This document shows positions 35,310 to 48,925 of a stretch of DNA of 64,000 bases, piece after piece; positions within the stretch are counted from its first letter, which is position 1; every line of letters starts with the position of its first letter. The notes beneath the pieces were generated by a model that worked only from the letters and a program-made list of their open reading frames with translations, searched no databases and had not been told where the DNA came from. The stretch lies in assembly GCF_000699445.3 (NCBI RefSeq), contig NC_067196.1, positions 248,001 to 312,000 on the forward strand. Reading direction: 5' to 3'. The translations under genes were made by a program, and so were the position numbers. Origin of the DNA: Schistosoma haematobium. Lineage: Eukaryota; Platyhelminthes; Trematoda; Strigeidida; Schistosomatidae.

Positions 35310-35620
35310 TAGCTAGTAACGGAATTCGAGATGTTTGTTTCGTCCTAATTGAGACCTGTCAGTAGGTTGTACCCAATCTCATAGTTGATATTTAGTCTGG
35401 CTGAAAAGTCCTAAAAAGGACGAAACGCTGGTCCTTTGTCCGTCCGCAAGCCACATCTCACCCTTTTCCTACGTAACTTGTGTGATAGTGGTTTCATCGA
35501 GACAATCTATGAAGGATGCACATATGCCAAACAGGACTGATCAAGTTTCAACAAACCATTGCAAACAGAGTTTGGTATTAAAAGTATGATCTCACTGGTC
35601 GTCACAGTTGCGATAATGGC
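35310..35620. repeat. rep-F, copy 1, with facing hammerhead-like pieces
   Basis: Matches 41,636-41,830. On the plus strand GGCTGAAAAGTCCTAAAAAGGACGAAACGC (35,399 on) keeps stem II and GAAAC but has CTGAAAA for CTGATGA. On the minus strand, 35,365-35,310 reads CTGACAGGTCTCAATTAGGACGAAAC and then TTCCGTTACTAGCTAC. So two degenerate hammerhead-like units of opposite strand flank a spacer of about 45 bases. Confidence 0.55.
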
Positions 35621-35669
35621 TAGTAACAGTATCCAGGATAACCGTTCCGTCCGATTGATGACTCGTTAA

Positions 35670-35945
35670 GCCAGTTGTTCTGTATTTCAGTGTTATTGTT
35701 GACATTGAGATTGAAACCGAATATCGTTCATTTCAAACCTCAATGCATTATCCACTAAGATATTGAATTCAGACAGTCACTGGTTAATGCATAGTTTCTT
35801 CTGACTTACCGGTGACATGAAGGTAATCCTCTCGGAATGATCATCATCACCATCAGTATTAATCGACACATTGGATTCATAGCGAAGCACACGTCCATTC
35901 AGTGCAATGATCCTGATCATATGTGAATGTTTTAGTCCCATTTAA
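35670..35945. repeat. Block shared with 42,165-42,345
   Basis: Shares TTGTTCTGTATTTCAGTGTTATT, CTCAATGCATTATCCACTAAGA and GGATTCATAGCGAAGCACACGTCCATTCAG with 42.2 kb, in the same orientation and order. It follows rep-F at both places, so the two are one duplicated segment, with deletions in the second copy. No coding frame is conserved. Confidence 0.6.
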
Positions 35946-35949
35946 ATAG

Positions 35950-37780
35950 TTATTCACCCACTTTTTCATGATTCATCTAGTCCCAACACACTCACATACA
36001 CATACACTGATATATTCGTCTACAATACGTCAACACTAACAATCTTTAAAATCTGGTAACATGTAAATAAACATGTGTAAGTGTGCGTGTGTGCATGTAT
36101 CAATGTTGTCATTATCGTCATCATCCTTGTTGTTTTGTTCTATTCCCCATTATCTCGTCACATTTTTTATTCTCATTGTTTTTCCCATCTACCCGAATTC
36201 TCATGTTGTTTGTTTGAAATAGTTTTTTTGAAAATAATCCTCAAATAAGTAGTATCTTTTGTACCGATTCAATTTATTTTTTCTTTTGATGCATTTGATT
36301 TGATGGATTGTTGTCTTCTCAAATGTCAAGTGAAGATTGACCGTCCAGTTTAATAGAATGATTGTGAATTCGCAAATAAGAGGAGAGGTAAGGAAGATAT
36401 CTCACTTTTGAGACCATTTGTAAGGATTCTTAGATCAACTACTCTATTCGATAAATGCTCTTAATCTATTTTACACAACTAACGGGTATGACCATATTTC
36501 ATTTTTCGAAAAATTCTTTATTCATGATAAGGCAAATGACCAATTTGTGCTTTTTATTGTGTGAAACATTCATGAAGTTTGTTCCAAGTCAGTCACTTGC
36601 TTCAATACGACTTTGATGTTTCAAGTCTTGCTAGAAAAGTGAAATCAAATGATTCGGTTCACCAGCAATACTCTAAACAACCGGTGATTAAACAACATAA
36701 CAGCGATAACAAAATATTGAATGTTTCCATGAATCAAGACTGTCGATTGTCACTCTGCCGTTGAATCATCCTCACACGCCTCAAACATTTCACTGAAATG
36801 TCGAGTTAGCTATTATTTTTAATGCCTCAAGATTTCGTGTACTTCCACAACGATATTCTAAATTAGCACCAAAAATAGTGCAAGTTCAATCGGCTTATTT
36901 ATCTTAGAAATTGATATATTCCTTCCAAACAGTATTGACATTTTAAACGTATTCTTTTCAAATAGTATTGTAGTGAACAAGAATACCAGTGAAGACAATC
37001 GAATACATTTGAACAAAAAACTACTGAACATCTAAGTCAAATCTGAGAACCATACAATGAATTTGCCAAATGTCAATCAGTTCTCTTAAACTTGACAGTT
37101 TTTAATGGCCCGTGGATCTGACTCCAATCAGATCGGACGAATATTTGTTATCACCTATCCTCGTATACAATCATCGACTTAAATCACGTTAGTCAATAAC
37201 GGAATTTAGATAAATCAGTCAACGAGAATGCCCTCTGAATACATATATTTTGTATGTAAAGTGAATGTAATGGAACAAAACAAAATGATGCGCAGTGGAG
37301 ATGGCTGGTAAGCCAACTCCATTTCTAGCCAGGTGTTACCCAATATTTATAGGCAGACAAAATAAACTACAGATATGTGATGAGACATGGGATATGAAGT
37401 GTACACACATATACGCTCATATAAAAACAGTCAAGACTGATAAGCAAATAATTAACAAGGTCAAAATATCACTCATGTAGAATGAATAGATTGGTCTGTC
37501 CGAAAGTTAGAATAAAGCATATGAGAATGACACAATAACTGACACTACAAGTTCACTTCGCAAATATCGGTTCATCGTCCCAGACTTCAATGGTCCTGCA
37601 TTTTCATACCGTTTCAATTATGTCCTCGTGTTTCCTCCTCCTCCATCTTGTTGATGTTCTGATGCCAGACATTTTATTCCTATCACTATAAAATACTTAA
37701 GTCGATATATTTTGCACAAACTACTGTTTTACCATTCTAAATGTATGTTGATTTAATGATTGAATACGTCAGTCGGTTTA
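35950..37780. other. AT-rich, no recognised gene
   Basis: A 61-codon plus frame at 36,579 is polar and unrecognised. Nothing else supported. Confidence 0.3.
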
Positions 37781-37782
37781 GC

Positions 37783-38110
37783 TAGAGCATCATGGAAAAC
37801 CTGGAGGAACTGAACAACCGTTTTCGGCCCATCATTAGAATTCAACAGAAGCGCGCATCCACGATCTTTCTCTTAGAATTCGATCCAAGAAACGTCGGTC
37901 TCACGTTCAGAAGCTTAACCTGTAGACCGATGAGTCGGCCGGCATTCAACGTTGTTTACGTCTAACCTCAACCAATTCACGATATTGTACGACCGTCCAC
38001 CATTATCTCCAGTGAGTAACTGCATCACAACAAACACGATTGAAATCCACTGGTCACGGCTTCTCCCTAGAACTCCATAAAATCCATCTTGAAACTAGTC
38101 ACTATTGTGC
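37783..38110 (-). mobile_element. Sm-alpha-type SINE-like element, near full length
   Basis: Read on the minus strand: leader (GGAGAAGCCGTGACCAGTGG), GAATGCCGGCCGACTCATCGGTCTACAGG, a B-box region (TTGGATCGAATTC), ATCGTGGATGCGCGC, a hammerhead-like part (TTCTGTTGAATTCTAATGATGGGCCGAAAAC) and the end CCAGGTTTTCCATGATGCTC. The core reads CTGTTGA in place of CTGATGA, the closest of the SINE copies here. Confidence 0.7.
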
Positions 38111-38111
38111 A

Positions 38112-38205
38112 CATGATGAGGAGTATCATACTAGGACAAGATGATCGTCCAGTGCTTGAAGGTTTTGCATGGCGGTCTAGCTTTGATCGACTCACGAATT
38201 CAACT
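38112..38205 (+). mobile_element. SINE-like 3' fragment, inverted to its neighbour
   Basis: GATGAGGAGTATCATACTAGGACAAGATGATCGTCCAGTGCTTGAAGG and CATGGCGGTCTAGC correspond to the hammerhead-like part and 3' end. It abuts the 5' end of the minus copy. Confidence 0.6.
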
Positions 38206-38209
38206 ATTA

Positions 38210-39190
38210 GATTACTACAATCTCCACAATCCCTCATTTCAGTGTTTTACATTCTTAGTATATAATTCAAGAGATTGACGTGAAAAACAGAGGAATTGAT
38301 GTTTGACTGATATGCTTTAAACTAACAATTTGAGGATGATCATAGAGTATGCAAACACAAAGAACATTTGAGCGAACAAATGATTTGATCATCAGCCTCT
38401 ACAGTTAAAGGTCTATAATGTTTGTCCCATTTTATAAAGACCGAAATAAGGCAGGCATGAATGAATTTAACAATGTTATACGTGAGAAGTGTTGAACACT
38501 CTCATCTGTTTTTATAGAAGTACTTCAAGATGGTGTGATTTTTTAATTAGAAAGGTCAGTTAATGAAGGTCGGAATGATTTGTAGTAAGGTGCCAAGTTT
38601 TTATCAATATAATAATAGTCCTAACTTTGTGGGGATATAATGTGTGATAAAAGGATTATATTCAAGATAATTACGTTAAAAAGGAATGAAGGTGAATTAG
38701 GAATGATGAATGTGTGGATTATAAAGATATAAACATAAGTAGAATTCGGACAAGAGGTTTTTAATGGAAATCCATATCATTAAGAAAAACAGAATCATCA
38801 ACTGAAGCAACCCCCTTCAAGATATAAAGTTTCGCAGAGTTTTGTTGTCATGATTACTAACTTATAAAAAAGTAACTAATTGACTTGTTCAGTACGGGGA
38901 TACGTAGATATTGTAGTATTTCAACAGGTGATGTAGATGTTCGGAATTGAGATCGCACCAACCATCATTTCCAACCTCGAAGTACGCACAAAAACTAATG
39001 GTGAGAAATCGCCAAATATAATGAATTCATATGCATCATTACCAAGGTTTGATTTGATAATTTCGAATAAATTGAGCATTGGGTAGATTGTTATAAATAA
39101 ATAATATATTTGTAATATCCCAATGAGTAGAAAATTAGATTTTCTGACGTTTCGTGACTCAGTGTAAGTTACTTCTTCAGGGGATATTTA
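38210..39190. other. AT-rich, no recognised feature
   Basis: No supported gene or repeat match. Confidence 0.3.
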
Positions 39191-39194
39191 TTCA

Positions 39195-40106
39195 GCGAAT
39201 GCTTCATTAAGGAGAAATTTATTTCGATTCTGTTGCACAATTAAGACAAATTTCAATACCAAATGATATTTTGAAATGTATTCCATCTCCAGTAAAATCT
39301 TATCGCTTCCACCTAATGTTGATACCATATTTCAAGTAAAGTTCAACACATATACTCAGTTTGTAAACAATCGAATGTGATTATCCTGAATAATGCATAT
39401 AGGTACTTATCTTATCTGTTACAGTGATTGATATAAAATGATACACAGAACGTCATGTGGGTTATGTGATCATGATGATTGATCACAGTCTCATAGTCAA
39501 TAAAATTGGGATGCATTAACTAATCGATTCTATAAGAAGACGATGGCGTATAGTTCCAGTGTTTATTCATAGCTGGAACGATACATTCTGTAATCTGAAG
39601 GATAATTCACTTGTTTTCATTTCATTTCTTATTTAGAAAAGTAGTATTTATGAAATGAAATGAAAAACAAAATTCCTCCAACTTTGTTCCGTGTACTCAG
39701 GTGATTGTCAGTCATATGAAAGCATCATTAGTGAGCGACATTCCTTAATTTATATCAGGCTCATTATACAAAAGAATAAACCATATTGTTGAATTATTTA
39801 GATAGAATATGATGATCAACAACAAGAAAGTACAAATCATTGACATTTCTACAAACAACAACTAAGGTAAACAGACTGAGGTTACTTTAAAATCACACTC
39901 TCACATAGTGTACACTATTATTATCATCATCATTTGTGTTAACGTTGAGAAATATGTTTCTAATGTGAAAACGCATATTAGATTAGAAGAATACAACTGG
40001 TAGATGCGACGATTCTATGTGATATTGAAATACTTATTCCTGACTGAATCGTCAAGTAACAGTATTCTGTGTGAACTGATTCGAGAGGGAGAAAGAAACA
40101 ATTATG
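39195..40106 (+). repeat. rep-A, copy at 39 kb
   Basis: 39,305-40,100 is nearly identical to 27,250-28,115 but lacks about 75 bases present at 27,470-27,545. 39,200-39,300 (GAGAAATTTATTTCGATTC, CAATACCAAATGATATTTTG) matches 63,585-63,680 and 52,135-52,190. It is cut at 40,106 by PLE copy 2. Confidence 0.7.
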
Positions 40107-40160
40107 GTGTCCTGGACAGGACGAAACGCGCGTCCTGGATTCCACTGCTAGCTACTATCC
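40107..40160 (+). ncRNA. Partial hammerhead motif at PLE copy 2 boundary
   Basis: A perfect stem II hairpin (GTCC-TGGACA-GGAC), intact GAAAC (40,123), GCGC, the GTC triplet and CTGGATTCCACTGCTAGC. The CTGATGA part is missing because the element begins here. Confidence 0.55.
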
Positions 40161-41632
40161 CTCTTTGCTCATTCAGTTTAGTTTAAGCAATTGTTTAGTA
40201 TTATTATCCTCAACAAAAACGGGTTAATTCAAATTTGTGTATGTAAAGTTGTATTCAATAAACCGGTTGCAGGTTCAGACTTTCATAAAGGTGGCATTTC
40301 CTTATTACTGATATGTTTCTAAATAGAATAACATATCGATCCATTGATCAGATATAGCATAATACACAACCAATATAACAGACAGTAATCCATGTACTGA
40401 AATGAGCTTTATACAATTACATGTTATTTTAGCTTGAAGAACACAACACTTTTATCAATAATAAGAGTAAATATACAAAGTAAATGAAGTTGAACAACAA
40501 TGTTTGATGAAATTTAAGTGATATACCTAGTGATGATCAATGACTGGTGTTTGTAGGAGTTATTGTGTTTCATAGTTTGCACCATGAACTGACTCCACTT
40601 ACACAAATTTTGAATGGCAGGATGCACTGTATAGCAGTTTTGTTCTGATACGAGACTGTGTGTGAGCGCTCACTCACTCACTCACCCACCACCCAAAGTC
40701 AGCAATTAACCACTCAATCAGCAGGGTTTAAATAATGCACGATTTTAAATTTGATAACTTACAAAGTTCTTCATGCAACTATCTCACTCGAAATTGTTTG
40801 ACTCTAGAGATCAAGACACCTCATCAGAACACTGGAGTTTATCATGGATGCGATTACTAGTGAACAAATAAAATCGAAATGTCATGGGTTCAGTCTTATA
40901 TTTATTCAATCGTTCATTGATTCTAATAGGTCTTAAACTAGAATGAAACCGCTGTCTACAATATGATAAATTTCTGCTACATATACCCTAATGGAATTAA
41001 TTATTGCATAAAAAGGGGGAACAATTATGGTGTAAACAGATAGCGAGTATCAATAGAGCAAGAACAAACATTCGTGCAAAATAGTATGAATTCATAATAT
41101 TTCGAGATTTCTCATCAGCTGCTTACAAATCAAAAAATGTGATAGAATTTGTGTTACATTGTGTGAAACAACTGACATAAATGAGTGTCAATAACTGAAT
41201 TACAATAATAACTATATGCTAGAACAGGTCAGAGGTTAAAAAAAGGGAATTAATTCAGGGTGGATGGTATAATAGTTTAGTGTAGTTGTGTGATAATTTT
41301 AGAGATTAATGGAATTGAATAATGAGAAGATGGATTACGTAATCATAATGAAATAGAATTCCGAAAGTTAAGATAATTTAAGAGGATTCAGTGAGTGGAA
41401 ATGTGTGTGAATAAAAAGTTGGTTTAAGAATTAGTTAATAGGGGGAGGAGTATAAATATTTTAAAATAAATAAATGAATAAAATAACCCAATGGCTTCAG
41501 CAAAACGGAGAGCAGTCGTACTTCTTTGTCTATTGATAGTTTTAAAAGCGTGCAAAATGTTGACGGTGTGCCCAGTGTCCAGTAAATGCCGAGCTATTAC
41601 ACTGTTAAGAGCCTTAGTCCCTCGCAGCCTCA
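40107..41632 (-). mobile_element. Penelope-like element, copy 2, 5'-truncated
   Basis: The 3' region and the last part of the endonuclease frame (to LRLRGTKALNSVIARHLL) match copy 1 at 29,930-31,442 with few differences. It stops at 41,632, where rep-F begins, so over 1.5 kb of its 5' end is missing, as is usual for target-primed insertion. Its 3' boundary lies inside hammerhead sequence (GTCCTGGACAGGACGAAACG, 40,109 on). Confidence 0.8.
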
Positions 41633-42345
41633 GTGAAATGTAGCACCGGAAACTGAGATGTGTGTTTCATCCAACTTAAGACCTGTCAGTACTTTGTACC
41701 CAATCTTAGAGTTGATATTTATTCTCACTGACAAGTCCTAAACTGGACGAAAAGTTTCAACAAAAACATAGTTCAAACCATTGCAAACAGAAATTGGTAT
41801 TACAAGTATGATCTCGCTGATCGTCACAGAATATTGACTAGCATAACTTATCGTTTACATACAATTGATTGCTATCCACAATATTATCAATATTATCAGT
41901 TCATATTGTCATTGTCGTCCGATTCCGTTATTTCGCTAACACTATCATTAACATGAGCACATTAGACGCTATGCTAACATATGTTTCTCCCACCTGACCC
42001 TTTCCTTCATTATTTTCATCATCAATATCATAATCCTGAAAACATCCATTACAAACTTCTATCTTATTAGTTGTGAACGAGAAAACACATTATACATATA
42101 CATATAACTGTTTTTCCTGTCTCTTTACACCATTTTCTCCGCAAATGATTTTGATCAGGTTACATAATGGCTCGTTAAGTCATTTGTTCTGTATTTCAGT
42201 GTTATTCTTCACATTGAGATCGAAACCGAATAGCGTTCATTTCAAGCCTCAATGCATTATCCACTAAGACACACTGGATTCATAGCGAAGCACACGTCCA
42301 TTCAGTGTAATGATCTTGACCATTTGTGAATGTTTTAATTTCAGT
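41633..42345. repeat. rep-F, copy 2, and following shared block
   Basis: Matches 35,310-35,620 and then 35,670-35,945 (see there). Hammerhead-like pieces are more decayed: CTGACAAGTCCTAAACTGGACGAAAAG on the plus strand near 41,735. Confidence 0.5.
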
Positions 42346-42349
42346 AAAA

Positions 42350-44840
42350 CAGTTATTTACTTATTTATACTTAATTAGGTAACTATTAATACAGAGAATA
42401 CAAGTTAATCAACAGTAATTATTTAGCGACATAAAGGTGCCAGTCTTAAAAGGGGTGAATCGTAGAATTTATATCTGAATTACGACATTTTTCGACCATG
42501 AAACTAGGGAATATTTGTTCGAGTGATATATGAAGTATCTGCACTCTCTATACCGCATATAATTCTGATTGCCAAGTGTGAACTGAGTAATTACTTTTGT
42601 TTCCAGCTACCTGCCATTTCTTTTCAACCATCTTACATTCTAACCATTCATAACTTCGCAAACACATGGTTGATTGTAGTAGATGTCTACCAGAAGTGAC
42701 TGAAGCTGGAACTCATGTTCATCTTCAATTTAGAATAAAATATTTGCTACTTTGTGGTAGATTGAATCGTCTTTTTTGAAAGGAACCCTGATCACATATG
42801 CCGCTATAATCCTTCTAAGGAATCTTCCATATCAATTCGTGAATCTCTACAATACTGAGGTGTGCAGGCAGTTACGACCAGATTAATTTCAATTCAGAAC
42901 TGTTCAAGTAAGGAAACACACAGAATATTGTAACTTCGGTGGAATAATATGAATCTGTATCAGGAATTAAACTACTATTCATCATGACTCACAACTACCG
43001 GCAATCCAGTTCATTCTAGGGCAATATAAATCCCTTGAATTACTGTAGTTTGGAGCGGATCCATGTGTAAATGCATTGACTATAAGATCACCCACACTAC
43101 CCGAACTTTTAGAGACACGTTAGTATTCTGCGATCTTTGTAAAATTTGCCGTGCTTACACGACGGTGGTGATGACCGTCTTGTGCGACGTTTGAACGAAT
43201 TCTGATCATATAGTGAGCTCAACTATTAATAAGGTAAAACATGATGTTGGTGTGCAAATTATTGTACGGTAGAGATATTGTAATATTCTTGCTATTATGT
43301 CCGGAACCAGACGGTTCTGTATATACTTTCTTACAACGTGGTATAGAATTTTTAATCCTTACTGATTTCAAGAGCTTTCACGTTAGAAGTGTGTAGTGGT
43401 GCATGAGTTTCGAATGTTTTACTGGAAGATTTCGAAATAATGTTGCCATTGGACATGCATTGAATGCCTGAGTTCACCACATGCCTGAAAGGCAATTTTC
43501 CATTCGTCATTGGTAATTTAGAGTGTTGGAGAGCATGAGATAGTTTAACAGCATAAGTGAGTCCTCACTCTGATGCAATAGGATTTGTTGTAATCTCAAC
43601 AGCATTATTTTCGTTTGAGGTACGCGTTTGCGCGAGTCTTTGATCAGCGGTTTTATCTGAGACGATACGACCAAACCTTAAACTTCGTAAGTGTACTTAG
43701 GATTAGCCGTTCGGATTCCTTCAGCTGTTCAGCAAATAAACGTGAATTGAATTTACACAAGATAGGGTACTAGTACATATGGCGTATTCCATTAGGGCGA
43801 ACACATACACATGGACTGTCTTGAATTTCATATGTTTTCAAAACCAAATTCCTTACACACTTACACACAAATTCAAGGGTAATTTCGCTAGGTATATTAT
43901 AGATAATCACTTTATTTTGAAAGATAATGCACTTAGCAACTTCGCCAGCGATAAAATCGATAACAGAATTTAATTTCTAATGACAACAAGTCCCGCAGTA
44001 ACTACATCCACCAACAGTAGCAGTTTGAGTGGCTGTAGTGTTTTTATTGCTTGCCTAAGATCATCATCCTTTAATAGTGAGCTCACAAGTGACTCCACAT
44101 TAGAACGCATAATCGCTTATAGATATTGTCTCACTCTTAATATAATCAATGCTTTTTCATCTCAATATAGAATTTCTGGGTAAATTAGAAATTGAGTCAT
44201 GTAGTAACAGGTGTGAAATACATCTACTCCCAGCACTATCTGATTCAATAAAGATCACAGGCAATAACAGAGTTGTTATTATATGAAGGATAAGAGATTT
44301 TTCAGTTCGATTTTTCAACAGTCTACCCATTTTGCTATAGGTGTTAATCCTAATGACATTTATGGGTTATACAATACAAATCAATGATATCTAAATACTT
44401 TACATTGAATAACTTACAATTGTACCAAATGTTACAAAATGGTTGTGGATGGAATAGAAGAGGGTTTCGCTTAACGAGATTCCATATCTAGTGGCAGTGG
44501 ATCACCGATAAATCTGGGCAGGAACCAAGGTATATAAACAATAATAGAGGTTAAAGTAATTCGTAAATGATAGTAAGATATTATTTTTATTCCTTAGGAA
44601 TACGTTAAGTTGTCACTTCAAGGACTCTTGTAAAAGTCAAATTATCTGTGTCACGAAAGTAAGAATAGGGTGACAGACATTTCTCAGTTCGTCATGCAAG
44701 GGAGGGCAATGTCAGCAGCTAAATATGTTTGAAATTAGGAAGGAATTCACTAATATTTGACACTTGTTAGTTACTCTCATTAGCATAATCCTAGAAATAT
44801 GTACAAGTATGCATAGAAGTCACCATTGGGTGTCATGATC
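42350..44840. other. No recognised gene; slightly GC-richer patches
   Basis: Patches at 43,100-43,200 and 43,600-43,730 (GTACGCGTTTGCGCGAG, GAGACGATACGACC) differ in composition and may be old transposon scraps. Short frames at 43,779 and 43,980 are not recognised. Confidence 0.3.
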
Positions 44841-44849
44841 CTCGGGCAA

Positions 44850-45690
44850 GCTGACAGTTAATTCTCATATGATATGAGTTTGGATCACACGAGGAGTAGT
44901 GGATTCTTCAGAAGCGAAGATAAACTGGATTGACCTTTACCAAACACCAAGAAATTCACATTCACGGATTTCTCTCAACAGAGTACAAACAGCGAACACT
45001 ACCTAACCTAATCAAAATATCTATGCAATAACGTCAACTAAATATGCGAATTCGGAATGGTCGACAGACAGAAAGAATCATTACTAAGCGACATTCCTTA
45101 TGATATTCAAGTTTGATATCAGGCTCATCAAACAAAAGAATAAACCATATTGTTTAATTATTTAGATAGAATATGATGGTAAACAACAAAATAGTACAAT
45201 CATTAACATTTCTACATACAACAACTGAGGTCATCAGACTGATGTTTCTCAAAATCACACTCTCAGTTAGTGTACACTATTATTAGCGTTTGTGTTAACC
45301 TTGAGAAATATGTTTCTAATGTGAAAACGTATATTAGATTAGAAGAACACAAATGGTAGATGTGATGATTCTATATGATATTGAAATACCTATTCCTGAC
45401 TGAATCGTCAAGTAACAGTCCTTTATGTGAACAGATTTGAGAGGATGGAAGTAGTGTATGTTGTGTTCATGTCAAAGTAATACGGTTCATCCAGAATAAC
45501 ATCTTCTTGTTGCACATTATTATCTTCTAAATCACTTAAACTATACTCTTTAGCTGTGAAACACACTATAGTCTTGAGTTAATTAGAGGTGTAAAAGCTG
45601 AGTATCCAATTGACCATATTAGATATGACAAAATGATAACAATTAATGCAACGAATAACCAGTGATAATCATTATGGAACTGATTCGTGA
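44850..45690 (+). repeat. rep-A, copy at 45 kb
   Basis: Begins with ATGATATGAGTTTGGATCACACGAGG, as at 63,357 and 51,911, and includes CATTACTAAGCGACATTCC, TGTACACTATTATT, GTGAAAACGTATATTAGATTAGAAGAACAC and TGAATCGTCAAGTAACAGTCC. The central part with GATACACAGAACG is missing. Confidence 0.65.
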
Positions 45691-45699
45691 ACTCCATGA

Positions 45700-48480
45700 A
45701 AGTCTTAAAAATCTCCTCAACCCAATACTGATAATTCTAAGGCGTTTAGATCATATTTTAATTTACTGTTTTCTTGTTACTTGATGGTTTCTCAATGGAA
45801 CTTCCAAGGTGAAAACTATTTAGATTAACGGATGAAAACTAAAATATAGTATGACGACAAGTTTCACATTGGAAAAGTACGTCATACATAGAACGTTAGC
45901 TTTATTCATTCAGCCTTAATGTTATTGAATGAATAATTCTATGTTTGAATTAGAAGAATTCAAAATGCAAATGTCAACCAACAATCAAATATCTTAGTAG
46001 CTATTATAATGACGTACGTTTATGCTCAGTGCCGGCTAATGTAGCTCTTTCATATAAACTGTAAGATCCAAACTAAGGTTTGAACTGAAGAATAACTGTC
46101 CAAGTAAGTTAGTTAGGCGCCCATGCCCGAGTGAATCCAAAATCAAGTAATTGGTTAAAATGATGGTTCTATAACTCATCATAAATATAAATGCACATTG
46201 TTACCTAAATTAATATGACAACCCAGCTATCCAACCAATAACTGTTCAATTAATCAAATCTAAATTACAATAAATAAGGAAGTTGATAATGGATGCGAGA
46301 AAATTGCCAATCACAACAAATAAATGCTGTTCTATCCTGTCTGGATAGACCACGCAAAGATGCATTCAAATGATAATATTTGGTTGCTTTATAACACAGA
46401 GTGTTTCCAATTCTGGAAGGGTGCCTCAATTCACAATCAAAGAAAGGCACAATTCCAGTCAATACAAGCAACACAATCAAAAGGAGCAACAAACCAACCA
46501 ATGGCTGCCGTCAAGCAACATAAATGCAGTTCAGGAAGATACACGGAAACTTAGTGAAGGCGTAAGAGAATTAGAAACTACAATAAAATAAAAATAATAA
46601 CAACTCAAACGGAATCAAAAAGGCTTACAATGTACAACCAACGGAATCAATGAGAACAAACTGCATGTGTTTACATGGAGGGATTTTCACAGACAAGAAA
46701 CATTCAAAATGGATCTTACATAAACCATCCCAAATGAAGTAGCTTCCAAAGACTTTAACAAAAATATGTTTATAGTAGCTCAAACTGTATAAAATAAATG
46801 ATCGTTGTGTCATTCTCTTCACTTTGTACAGTTATATTATCCAGCTTAATCATCCGAAATCCAGTCAGATGTAAGGCGATACTCATCGTTGAAAAAAGAA
46901 TAACATGTGAATTGTAATAGCTCTAAGTATTGAATGAAATTGTAAGATTAATGATCAGAAATAAATATGGATTAGATAAAAACAAGCCAGAAGTTATGTA
47001 ATATGTAAATTACTATGAATGATGTACAAATTAGTGAATGAGATGGAGTAAATGCTGAATGAATTTCCTAATACGTTTCATCGTTTTCAACATAAATCAA
47101 TGAGTATTAGCTATGAGAATACAAAGATCATGGTTGTTTGAACATGAATCCAAATTTGTCACCAAATCATAACTAATGAACATTAAGTAATCCAAAATTT
47201 AGCAAAGGTAAACGAGCAGTTGAACATATGTCTTCTGGATTCTGGTCTATGAAATTTCGATCTATGTATCTGCTGTTTCAACCGTCTAAATCATTCTCAA
47301 TCTGATGCATTTTGCCTCAAATCTTAACACTTCACAGATAAGGTATTTGCATAATATGATTGTGGAAATTGAAAAGAATTCATTGTAAAACAAGTTCCTA
47401 ATTCATATGCAATGAGAATTTTATTGACTATCGTAATGAACAGGGGAGTAAATTAGGTAAGACCAATTTACTGTTTAATGCAAAATCAAACAGCGGTTTA
47501 ATCAAAATATGAAAATAATACATCCAATACATCTTTTGCATAACTTTGAATCCTCTCTTACAAGACTCGTTCCCTTATTCCTTTTTTCATTTCGTTTACT
47601 TACAATGTTGTTGTTTTTCCTCTTCATTTCTATTCTGTCAAATTTCTGTTCGTAGACATTTCACTTTCGACTGGTATTAAATACTACTTATATCGGTCGT
47701 CAGATCTATAAGTAGAATACATCACATCAGTGAATATTCAGCGTCAACACTGATTAAAAACAGTTCATAGAATTCTGTATCCTTCCAAATATAAAAGAAG
47801 CATATACAGTAGTCATCTGAATATAGTTTACACTAATTCTTCATTTGTGCAGTCGATCAATATTCTGTATTACGTAACTGATTGCACAGTTAGTTTTTAT
47901 ATTCTGCCTGATGTTCAACTAAAATTGTGTCTTATAATTCAATTCCTATCACCCTTGGTTACGAAAGTGAACGTTTAACCCAAATTAGTTTGATAGGTAG
48001 ATTGTATTAAAGTGCTTGGTCACTTTGTTCAGTATGGTTCTTGAACTACGGATTTATGAAGTGGGTACACTAACTGACCACTGAGCAGCAGTCAACTCTA
48101 TGTTCATCTAGTCGTCAGTGTTGATTTAATTCTATCATTCTAGATATAAATTACCGAATGAAATATTCTCTTGAAATGAATATGTTGATTTGGTTGGGAT
48201 AGGCAAATGTGGATTCGATTTCAATTTGATGATCAGCAAACAAACGAATGTTGAAATAGCTGAATGTGTACGTGTTTATATATGGCAGTGACTGGGAAAC
48301 GTTCAGGTTACTAATATCATCTTCCATTACGCGAAACATTCATTTCAAACATACCTGCTATATAGACAAGCCATAAAAACTACATCACACCATAGGTCAG
48401 AAAATAACATTTGTACATGATGAAGTCAAAAAGTAGCTGTGATTGTGAAAGACTGAAGGTATAAAGTGGACATAACTTTG
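45700..48480. other. No recognised gene
   Basis: A minus frame at 46,501-46,265 starts with a hydrophobic run (LLLLIVLLVLTGIVPF) that could be a signal peptide, overlapped by a polar plus frame at 46,370-46,591; neither has a recognised family. The rest is AT-rich with short frames. Confidence 0.25.
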
Positions 48481-48534
48481 TGTTATAACTTCTGGCCTGA
48501 GTGCCCTGTTAATGGATAATGTAGTAATATCGTC

Positions 48535-48925
48535 AATCAGAAGCAGCGAATTATCGATCGAACCAGTGACGCCTAAAACACGTGCGAGCAGCCTAGAGTC
48601 CTGGTTGGTCCTGCTTTCCGCCTAGCCCAGCCATTAAAGTCCAAGACGCAAATCTCAGCCTATGCAATATGAATCATGTATTTCAAACATAGTAGGTTTA
48701 TATACACCAAACAAACAGACCGCAACTACTATAAAATAGAAAACAACATTTTTACAAAATATGGCGAAATGTAGCTATGAAAGTGAGAGGCAATGACTAA
48801 TAGACAGGGCATAATTCAAGAACGGTAAACGTATAATAATACTCCATAGGTCAAAATGAAGTTTATAATAAGACGAATTAAATATGAATAGTTTAGTTAT
48901 TAAACGATTATACGTTAGAAATAAA
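48535..48925 (+). repeat. rep-D, copy 2
   Basis: Matches 18,940-19,325 (AAAACACGTGCGAGCAGCCTAGAGTCC, ATGAATCATGTATTTCAAACATA, AGGTCAAAATGAAGTTTATAATA read in pieces). A third short echo of its end (AGGTCAAAAGAAAACTTATAATA) is at 49,025-49,050. Confidence 0.6.

Noticed and set aside
46265..46591. Frames on both strands, one with a signal-peptide-like run
   Set aside because: No splice borders, no paralog and no family recognised; kept only as a remark in the region entry.
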